A DNA stretch of 64,000 nt from Microglena sp. YARC (lineage: Eukaryota > Chlorophyta > Chlorophyceae > Chlamydomonadales > Chlamydomonadaceae): the NCBI GenBank assembly GCA_022414725.1, contig CM039462.1:43754898-43818897 (forward strand), read 5' to 3'. The notes beneath the pieces were generated by a model, which had not been told where the DNA came from, ran no database searches, and saw only the letters and a program-made list of their open reading frames with translations. The translations under genes and the position numbers were made by a program. Shown one piece after another: positions 56,702 through 64,000 of the stretch (position 1 is the stretch's first letter; each line of letters begins with the position of its first letter).

Positions 56702-58882
56702 CTACTTCTGCATAGCAAACCCATCAATTTGAGCCTGCAAGGAAGACAATTGCTTTGGAGTAAGGTGACCTGGAAGGGCCAGGTTAGCAGGCAACGTGAA
56801 GGAAGCGTTGGTTCTGCACGACCAGGGACCCTTCGCAGGGCAGGGAACTTCGTCCAGCAACGGTCCTCCGAGTGACCATCCTTGTGGGGGCATGGTCCCC
56901 AGGTGCATTCCAGGCGCCTCTTGTTCGACCCAGAACCACCACCAGTCTTCTGCCGCCGCTGAAATGCAGCATTAGCAGGAAACTGAGGAGCGGTCCGGGA
57001 CCAACCAGGATGCCTGGAATCCGACTGAGGGAGCGCTATGTTAAGAATATCTAGCTGCCTATATTCCTCTAGACAGGACCAGTACTCAACAGGTTGCTGG
57101 TTGTATATCAGGATACCATACTTAATCCGCAGCGTTTCGAACCGGGGCAGACTCGCACCTTGAACTATAATGCCCATGGCGTGACGCTGAGTCTGCGGAA
57201 ACCCAGCACTGCGCAGGTCAGTGCACATACCGCGAACCCGACGAAAGAAAGCGTCAACCTGCTCATGAGTGCCCATGGCCGAAGCATGATACTCCTTCAG
57301 CAAGAGAGGGACACGCGAGGCAAGGGCATCGGACTGCTGCCTCCGGATATGCAAAAAGATATCCCGAGGTGAAGCAAAGTCCCTATACACCTTGACTAGG
57401 GCATCCGTCATGTTGGCAAGCATCATGGATAAGATCATGAACTCTTGGCGGGGTAGGGTAAGCGCACTGAAACCCAACAGTGCAGGATCGACACTAGACT
57501 CACCATGAGAGGCCGAATTTCCAGCAGCAGGAGGAGCACACCGAGGAGCTAAAGACTCACGAATCGCCAGAAAATACTCAGCAGCAAGACCAGCGTCATA
57601 AGCGCGCTGGTCATCTAAGTTCCTGATGAGATCTAGGGAACGCGCAACACGCACAATGAGCTCGAAATCAGGACGAACAGGACAGAAAGGGAGTGGCACC
57701 TTAACAAACTGGTAACCTCGCAGGTCACTGTTCCTACGCCCAACCCCTCCAGAGGTCACACCATTAGCAGGAGGGTAGTTAATCCCTGGCATAACAGGTC
57801 CCAGAAAAAGCCCGACACTCTAGACCTAGCTCAGAATAAGCCATCACACGCCTAGGCCTAGGGCGACCCTTGCTATCAACCATAGCCTGAGTGGCAGTCA
57901 TATCCAGCCTACCGTACAGAGTGCGGTCCAAGGATTCCCCAGCATGTTGAGCTTGGCGGATAAGACGGCATTCCTGCAGGGATAGACGCAGAGGATGTCC
58001 GCCATCGAGCAGATGCTCCCAGGAGTCGCATGACAGCGAAGGAGGCACATATGGCGGAGGGCCAGGAGCAGGGGGCTGCTCCACAGGCGGAGGGGGGGGT
58101 GGAGGGGGCTCCTGCGAAGGGCCAGCAAAGGATGCGCGGCCAGCAGCAGCAGCAGAAGCCTCTCGAGCACGAGTATTGTAGCCAGACAGACCTCGGTCCG
58201 GAGGCAAGGTGAAAGACGCAGACTTCTGCATCAAAGACGGCCTGGCCACCTCCGGGTGGACAGGTGGAAGGGGCGCAAGCAGAGGCGCAGAGACTGGATC
58301 AGGCTTAAACTCCGGGGAAGGCGCAAGAGCAGGTGCCGACAGAGGCTCATACACAGGAGAGACGGTAGAATTGAACACTCGAGTAGCAGTGGAAGGAGTG
58401 ACTCCACCGAAGTCACCACTCATAGCACTCTGCAGATCTTCATCACCATCATCAGAGTCATCAGCATAGCCATCTGCACGGCGATGACGAGCAAGTTCTT
58501 GATAGTCGTAGTCAAAACGGGCATCAGGAGGTGGAGGCGCCCCTGCGTACTGGATAATCTGAGTGGAAACACAGCAGAGTCGCATCAGAACGTCCTCAAT
58601 CTCAGGAGAGAGACGTCGGACAGTAGCAGAAGGAGCCGTAAAGGTGGAGGATTGATTGGGGGGGGTCACTTCCACGATGGCGGAAGGACTCTCATGACCG
58701 CTAGCAGAGGCAGCTGGTGCACAGACGTCTAGCCAATCATCAAGAGGACCCGGGTCCTCCTTAGGAAGGACACGGTCGCAGCCATTGCTTATAATGACAC
58801 TGCGCATCCCGCGCGTCCAAGATTCTCCATTCTTGTCGTGGAGTTTCTCAAAATTAGCGGGAGGCCCTCGCGGAAGTTGCAT
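56702..58882 (-). CDS. Copia B gag
   Basis: It starts at ATG 58882 (MQLPRGPPANFEKLHDKNGE), only 37 bases after the 5' LTR, as in Copia A. An acidic, Pro-rich N-terminal half (QEPPPPPPPPVEQPPAPG) is followed by a capsid-like region (LLGFSALTLPRQEFMILSMM; SDALASRVPLLLKEYHASAM) and a C-x4-C-x5-H-x4-C zinc knuckle (CTWGPCPHKDGHSEDRC). It ends LQAQIDGFAMQK and TAG at 56702-56704. Frameshifts near 57790 and 56800 interrupt the frame. Gag forms the particle that packages element RNA. Confidence 0.85.
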
Positions 58883-58919
58883 CGCAAAGCAGTGGTAGTA
58901 AATGAGGGACCGTATAACC
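58883..58919 (-). promoter_or_regulatory. Copia B leader and candidate primer-binding site
   Basis: Directly after the 5' LTR the minus strand reads GGTTATACGGTCCCTC. In Copia A the same place reads GGTCATTGGGCTCCTC (60267-60282). Both resemble the complement of an initiator-tRNA anticodon region (GGTTATGGGCCC), the half-tRNA primer type known from Drosophila copia, rather than the usual TGG-starting site. This match is approximate. Confidence 0.35.
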
Positions 58920-59221
58920 TATCAGCTTGGATAACACTCCGGAGAGTGGACTTAGTGTGTGCAGCACGCCAATCTATAAATGCGGAGACGAGAATAATTA
59001 TTACAAAAGATAGTGGAACCATAAAGGGACACCAGCGGAGGAAAGGGGGGCGGTAGCCTGGAACCTGATCAGGGTACAGGTTAGACAGCGCGTGTCAGAA
59101 GAACCGATGACGCAGTCAACAGTAAGCTGACATAGTACTGTCAGGACCGATAGTTCTAAGGAAGTACATAAGTAGTCACCAAGTCATAAAACGCGTGAGA
59201 GCACCGCAATTCATGCTGACA
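58920..59221 (-). repeat. Copia B 5' LTR
   Basis: 302 bp, identical to 52358-52659 except for one base. It contains the palindrome CTGACATAGTACTGTCAG. The U3 promoter lies on the minus strand; no canonical TATA box was pinned down. Confidence 0.97.
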
Positions 59222-59226
59222 CCAAG

Positions 59227-60245
59227 CTCAGAGAAAGCCATCACTCGGCGATGCCTCAGCTTCACACTAACATTTGCCATTGTAGCCTGCATATCCATCC
59301 GACCGTACAAAGAGTGGTTCAAGGACTCACCATCCCGTCGATCCATGTTGATCAGGCGGTAGTCCCGAAGGTTCAAAGTCGGAGGAGATCCGCCAGTGAG
59401 CAGATGCTCCCAAGATGCGCAAGACCGCGTATGCAGCATAGGAGGAGGGCCAGGGGCAGGAGGCAGCTCCACCGGCGGAGGCGGAGGGGGTTCCAGGGAG
59501 GCACCAGCAGCAGAGGTGCGTGCAGAGGAAACAGCAGCCTCGCGAGAGCGAGTGTGGTAGCCAGGGAGGCCACGCTCCATGGGGGCAGATGCAGAGGAAA
59601 AAGAAGCAAAGCCCTTCAAGAAAGTGGGCTTAGCCACCTCCGGGTAAGCCGGGGGAACAGGCTCAAAGGGAGGCGCCGACGAAGGCTGAGGCTGATACAC
59701 AGGCGAAAGCTCTCGATTAGGCATCTGCTGATCAGGAGGCTCATAAACCGGCGAAACAGCGGAAGTCTCAAGACACGAGTGGCAGCAGCAGATGGGGTCA
59801 CGCCACCGAAGTCAGCACTCGTAGCACTCTTCAAGTCCTCCTCATCATCAGTAGTAGCAGAGTAGTCTTCATCATAATTGAAAGGGACGAAAGGAGGCTG
59901 CGGGTCTGATGCACAACGGATGATCTGTGTCTGTACACAACACAGCTTCATCAGGACATCCTCAACATCAGAGGAAAGGCGTCGAACATTGAGAGAAGGA
60001 ACCGTAAAGTTGGAGGATTGATCGGGGGGGTTTACTTCCTTGATGGCGGAAGGACCCTCCTCTCCGGCAGCAGAGGCCGCTGGCGCGCAGTCGTCTAGCC
60101 AATCTAGAGGAACCTTCACCCCCGTTGGGAGGATTCGGTCGCATCCATTGCTCACAATGACACTGCGGATCCCACGAGCCCATGAAACACCATTAAGTTT
60201 GATAAGTTTCACAAAGCCGGCAGGAGGCCCTCGCGGAAGTTGCAT
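59227..60245 (-). pseudogene. Copia A gag, N-terminal part
   Basis: ATG at 60245 gives MQLPRGPPAGFVKLIKLNGV, then an acidic and Pro-rich region with DDEEDLKSATSADFGGVTPS, and ends VMAFSELGV at the Copia B insertion. A frameshift lies near 59740. The frame continues at 52352 after removal of Copia B. About half of the residues match Copia B gag, so the two are related but distinct subfamilies. Confidence 0.85.
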
Positions 60246-60282
60246 TATCAAAGCAGTGGTAGTGATGAGGAGCCCAATGACC

Positions 60283-60606
60283 TATCAGCTTGAAATCACT
60301 CCGGTAGAGTGGACAGTAGATTAAAGCAGCGGAACAGACGCACCAATCTATACACGGAGACAAGGATTACGTTACAGACACAGGAGACCCATAAAGGGGC
60401 ACCTGTGGTGAAAGGAGGCGGTAGACAGGAACCTAACAGGGTACAGATCAGACCGGAGACGTAGGTGACAGGAAGCTGCCACTGAGTCATCTCAAGATGA
60501 CTCAGTCCCACGGGAAGCTGGCTCAGGAGAGCCGATAGTTCTAAGGGAGTACATAAGTAGTCACCAAGTCATAAAACGCGTGAGAGCACCGCTATACATG
60601 CTGATA
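60283..60606 (-). repeat. Copia A 5' LTR
   Basis: 324 bp, paired with 45013-45334. It contains the hairpin ACTGAGTCATC-TCAA-GATGACTCAGT at 60481-60506, whose arms each hold a TGA(G/C)TCA motif, the consensus for GCN4/AP-1-type bZIP factors. Confidence 0.95.
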
Positions 60607-60611
60607 AAGAG

Positions 60612-60729
60612 CAACAGTGCCACCAAACCCGATGCATCAATTGGTATGACATGTCGGCACCCAGCTTGCACTCCACCTCCATCTTCCTTATCCGCAGGCC
60701 ACCCGTCTATAACAGTGAGGATGACTTCG
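60612..60729 (+). pseudogene. Gypsy-type element copy 2, ORF1 3' end
   Basis: After removal of Copia A and one TSD copy, the frame from 45012 continues without a break as QQCHQTRCINWYDMSAPSLH to RRPPVYNSEDDFE and stops at TGA (about 60727-60729). The clean rejoining supports the boundaries of Copia A. Confidence 0.8.
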
Positions 60730-60806
60730 AATGAGACGCTGCAGCCACCTTTGCTCCCCGCTCTCGCAGTTGCCCACACCTCACCCTTGTTGATTAATTG
60801 CTGATA

Positions 60807-63800
60807 ATGGCCAGCACTTCATCCCCTACCTCAGCCACCCCAGTCAGTGACGACTATGAAGAACCCCAAGACTTCTTCACAACGCAGCTGGACGATGTCT
60901 ACTGGCGACCAGGTCAAGAGTTTCTGGAAGGCCAAGCAGCAGTTTACCAAGCGTCCCCTGCTTGCGCTTTACCAATACACATGGACCCCTTTAGCCCAGC
61001 TTCCACTCCAGCTTCCCTCCTACCTGGCCGCCTACAAGGAGGCCTCACTAGCTGCCTTAGTCACATGGACCCCAACTATCTGCAGGAGGGGGGGATTAAC
61101 AACAGTATGCCAGACAGAGCAGTCACACCCAATGCAGATAGAGGGGCCCTACATCCAGACAGCGACCTCTTCATCGGTCATCATCGGGATGGCACTGAGG
61201 CGCAGCGCAAAGAGATGGCAGCCATGCTAAACAGAATGACCCCAGCAGTAGCGCGGACTATGGAAGATTTGAGAGAGGGCTACAAAGGGATTGTGCCTCC
61301 TATGCACAGAGAGAAGGACAATGACAAGCATGCATTCACTAGTCCCTACCGCAAGCCACCTATAGAAAAACTTGCTCAAGACAAAGTCTGCGCTGAATTG
61401 CTCCTGCTAGGCTTCATAGAGCCAGCTCCTTCAGCTCAACATGCAGCAAACCCTGTCGTCGCCTTGAAGAAAGGACCTGATGGCCAGTACACTGCAAACA
61501 GAGTGCTACAACTACAAGGCCATCAACCTCCTGACCAAGGACATGCACACAGGTTTCCCAATTGCAGAGGAATTGTTCCAAGACCTGGGTGACTCCAAGT
61601 GGTTCACACGAGTAGACCTGCGCTCGGGCTTCTACCTAGTCCACATGTCTGCCGGCTGCCAAGATTTCTCAGCCTTTTGGTGGGACAAGCAGCTTTACAG
61701 ATTCAAGCGTGTGCCCTTTGGACTAAAACAAGCACCGGCTTACTTCCAGAAGGTCATGGAAACTGAGCTGGGCAAACGTGGTCTCCTCAAGTTCGGCAAG
61801 GTTTTCATTGACAACATTCTGGTCCACTCGCCACCTTTGTTGAGCACATCAAGGACGGCGAAGCAGTGCTACAGTGTCTCATCGACATTGGCCTCCGCAT
61901 ACACCCTGACAAATCCTGCTTCGCACTGGACGTAGTTGATTTCTTAGGCTTCGATGTCAGCAACCATAGTCTCACCCCGCAAGCAGCCAAAGTCCAAGCT
62001 ATCAAGGACCTGCCCTACCCAAACAACCTCAAGGACCTCAAGACCATCCTGGGTAAGCTGCGCTACTACGGTTGTTTTTTGTGAAAACTTTTCAGCCATA
62101 GCCAGACCCCTCAATGACCTCACCAAGAATGATGTCAAGTGGACTTGGGAACCTGAGCACACAGCAGCCATGGACGCCATCAGGAGGAATATCAGCACAC
62201 CAGGCAAGGTTTTGCGACGCTTTGACATCAACGCGCGCACCCTCATCCACTGTGACTGGAGCCAACATGGATTAGGAGCAGTGCTCGGCCAGCTCGACTC
62301 GGAAGGTAACGAATACCTCGTCGCCTGTGCCAACCGCAGCCTTAACAAGCATGAAGCAGGGTACAGCAGCTTCAAAGGGGAAATGCTGGCTGCCTGCTAG
62401 GCTTGCAAGATCTTTTGAGTGTATGTCTTTGGACTACATTTCACACTTGTCACTGATCACCAGCCTCTCCTGTGGATATTTTCCTCGGCCAACATCACCG
62501 GTGCCATCGCTCGATGGGCATGCATGCTGCAGTCATTTGATTTTGACATCATGCACAGACCAGGTGCACAGCATGGCAACGCTGACGCACTGTCTAGGTT
62601 CCCCAGCCCCACAGCAGAGGACAACACTGGCGCTCGCATTGACCCGTACAGCGACCTGTACGCAGCATTTCCAACAGTGCCCACCAACCCTTATGTGCCC
62701 CTAGACCTGACACCAGGGCACATCGTGGACTACATCCTTGACGTCAGATCTGTCTTATCCATCTGCACAACACCCTTGCCTGCCGCCGTCACATACATGG
62801 CCCAGAATGGCATCACTCTATACGAGATGTGCGGGGGAATGTGTGCAGGATTGGAGGCCGCACTGCGCAATGGCATCCAAGTTAACAGGTACATCTACAT
62901 TGACATTGCAGCCCGCTGCTCAGACAGTCGCCCGCTATAGGACGCAAGCTTTGACCAACCTCTACCCCCATCTGCTCAAGTCATACGCCTGCGACCATGC
63001 CTTCACGACGCTGCCCCAAGATGTGACCAAGATCACACCAGAACAGCTCATGACCGCAGCTGTGAACGATCAATCACAGTGGCTCATCATAGCCGGTCCA
63101 GAGTGCCAAGACTTCAGCCCAGCAGGAGGCAACAGAGGACTCAAGGGACCCTGGGCCACCGTCCTACAGGCTTGTATCACCGTCATTGGGTACATCCAGC
63201 AGCTACAGCACCCTCGGAAACCCCTCTACATCGTGGAGAATGCAGCAATGCAGCACAACTTCCGATCAAAACATATTGCTACGCAAGATTTCAACGCAGC
63301 CAACAGAACTCTTGGCCTCCCTATCTGCGTGGATGCTGCAACATTCGACTCAAGAGCGCACAGACTCCGCAACAAGTGGCAGAACTTGGTTGACCCCCTT
63401 GATCTCCAGCTCCAGCTCAACAAGACCCGTCGGACTGCCAACATTTCAGCCAACGCCTTCTTGGATCCAGGACGGAACACAACAAGGGTCTACAGATCAG
63501 ACACAGCCCTTTTTTGCTTAGCTAACAAGATCGGACAAGAGCGCAACGTACTGCCTGGAGCCTTCAGACCTGACAAGCCAGGCAGCATCTACTCTCTCTA
63601 GGGCGGCGCATGGTCTGAACCAAACCCTTCTGAGAGAGAACGCATGCTCGGATACTACACAGGAGCAACAACAGCACCAGGCCTCACTCAAAACCAGAGG
63701 CATATCCTCACAGGCAACAGCATGGATCAGCGAGCCTTGGCAGCAATCATCAGAAAGACCTTGGAAATGGCAATCCCTACACGTCTGGCATCTATGCTGG

Positions 63801-64000
63801 AATTTCAGCCCCCCCCCAGACCTGAGTTACTGCCTTCTCCCAGCCCTGCTCTTCTTCTGACAACATCTCCCAGCTATCCCAGCAATTCTGGCGGTCGCAT
63901 ATCAGACCCCACGCCTCCGACACGCCAGTTCTATGGCACTGAGCTCGCTTGCCTGCTGGCAGTCACCAGGAGCAAGGCTGTCAAGCCACACATCTGGCCA
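60807..64000 (+). pseudogene. Gypsy-type element copy 2, pol: RT, RNase H and DNMT3-like methyltransferase
   Basis: Starts at ATG 60807 (MASTSSPTSATPVSDDYEEP). RT begins near 61340 with IEPAPSAQHAANPVVALKKG, RVDLRSGFYLVHMSA and PFGLKQAPAYFQKVMETEL. The catalytic box reads FIDN (61804-61815) instead of Y/F-x-D-D. RNase H follows (CDWSQHGLGAVLGQL; TDHQPLLW; HRPGAQHGNADALSR). The DNMT3-like domain spans about 62805-63770 with motifs I, II, IV, VI and X. A Pro/Ser-rich linker runs off the window; integrase would follow as in copy 1. Breaks: frameshifts near 61500, 61830, 62075 and 62910, stops at 62398 and 62416, and a TAG at 63599 shared with copy 1. No protease motif was seen. Confidence 0.85.
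62805..63770 (+). other. DNMT3-like cytosine-C5 methyltransferase domain (in Gypsy-type pol)
   Basis: Motif I LYEMCGGMCAGLEAALRNG (62812-62868), motif II RYIYIDI, motif IV GPECQDFSPAGGNRG (63094-63138) with the candidate catalytic Cys, motif VI YIVENAAM (63226-63249), RAHRLRNKW after it, and ERERMLGYYTG and ILTGNSMDQRALAAII (motif X, to about 63751). Order and spacing are those of C5-methyltransferases. The residue patterns after motif I (NGIQVNRYI), after motif VI (AHRxRxxW) and before motif X (ERxxGY) resemble the DNMT3 family most. The usual Pro before the catalytic Cys is replaced: the order is Pro-Glu-Cys. It would transfer a methyl group from S-adenosylmethionine to cytosine. Confidence 0.85.

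Larger units (their letters stand above)
52358..59221 (-). mobile_element. Copia B, young Ty1/Copia LTR retrotransposon nested in Copia A gag
   Basis: 6864 bp with two 302-bp LTRs that differ at a single base, and a perfect 5-bp TSD CCAAG (52353-52357 and 59222-59226). The LTR termini are TGTCAGC...GCTGATA on the minus strand, a near-perfect inverted repeat ending in TA rather than the usual CA. Gag, protease, integrase, RT and RNase H are all present. The near-identical LTRs show recent insertion. Confidence 0.97.
45013..60606 (-). mobile_element. Copia A, Ty1/Copia LTR retrotransposon (with two nested insertions)
   Basis: LTRs at 45013-45334 and 60283-60606, a perfect 5-bp TSD AAGAG (45008-45012 and 60607-60611), and gag-pol on the minus strand. 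It is interrupted by Copia B (52358-59221) and by a LINE (about 49168-50940). Removing these gives about 6.9 kb, a normal Copia length. The host element is ORF1 of the plus-strand Gypsy-type copy, whose reading frame rejoins cleanly across the TSD. Confidence 0.95.

Overview
This is a eukaryotic nuclear window, most plausibly from a green alga. The reasons are spliced genes with GT-AG introns, an L1-like non-LTR element, Ty1/Copia and Ty3/Gypsy elements, a tRNA-derived SINE, and extreme minisatellite content. The species cannot be named from the sequence alone. A run of exactly 1000 Ns (12411-13410) is a scaffold gap. Arrays on both sides of it carry so many single-base indels that unpolished long-read sequence is likely there.

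Layout. 1-4.3 kb: a 5'-truncated LINE tail, tandem repeats with SET-like exon copies on the minus strand, GT microsatellites, two SINE copies and a palindromic MITE. 4.3-12.4 kb: one ~125-bp minisatellite. 13.4-16.2 kb: no recognisable gene, only short local duplications. 16.2-38.5 kb: the visible 3' part of one plus-strand alpha/beta-hydrolase gene. Its exons carry the cap-domain segment, the GHSMGG nucleophile elbow, the HGRHD acid loop and the catalytic-His segment. The introns consist almost entirely of tandem arrays built from the neighbouring exon edge, splice site included, plus microsatellite. The terminal exon itself is repeated four times.

38.6-64 kb is a nest of retrotransposons. 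Two diverged copies of one unusual Ty3/Gypsy-type element lie head to head: a minus-strand 3' part at 39.5-43.3 kb, and a plus-strand part at 43.3-45.0 kb that resumes at 60.6 kb and runs off the window. The plus-strand part is split by a minus-strand Copia element (Copia A, 45013-60606, TSD AAGAG). Copia A is itself split by a younger Copia (Copia B, 52358-59221, TSD CCAAG) and by a 5'-truncated LINE (about 49.17-50.94 kb).

The main discovery candidate is the Gypsy-type polyprotein. Between RNase H and integrase it carries a DNMT3-like cytosine-C5 methyltransferase domain, and the integrase ends in a PHD finger, so one mobile element appears to encode both a DNA-methylation writer and a putative histone-mark reader. 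Other points of interest are an in-frame UAG between gag and pol in both Copia subfamilies, a UAG shared by both copies of the methyltransferase domain, and the exon-seeded intron arrays of the hydrolase gene.
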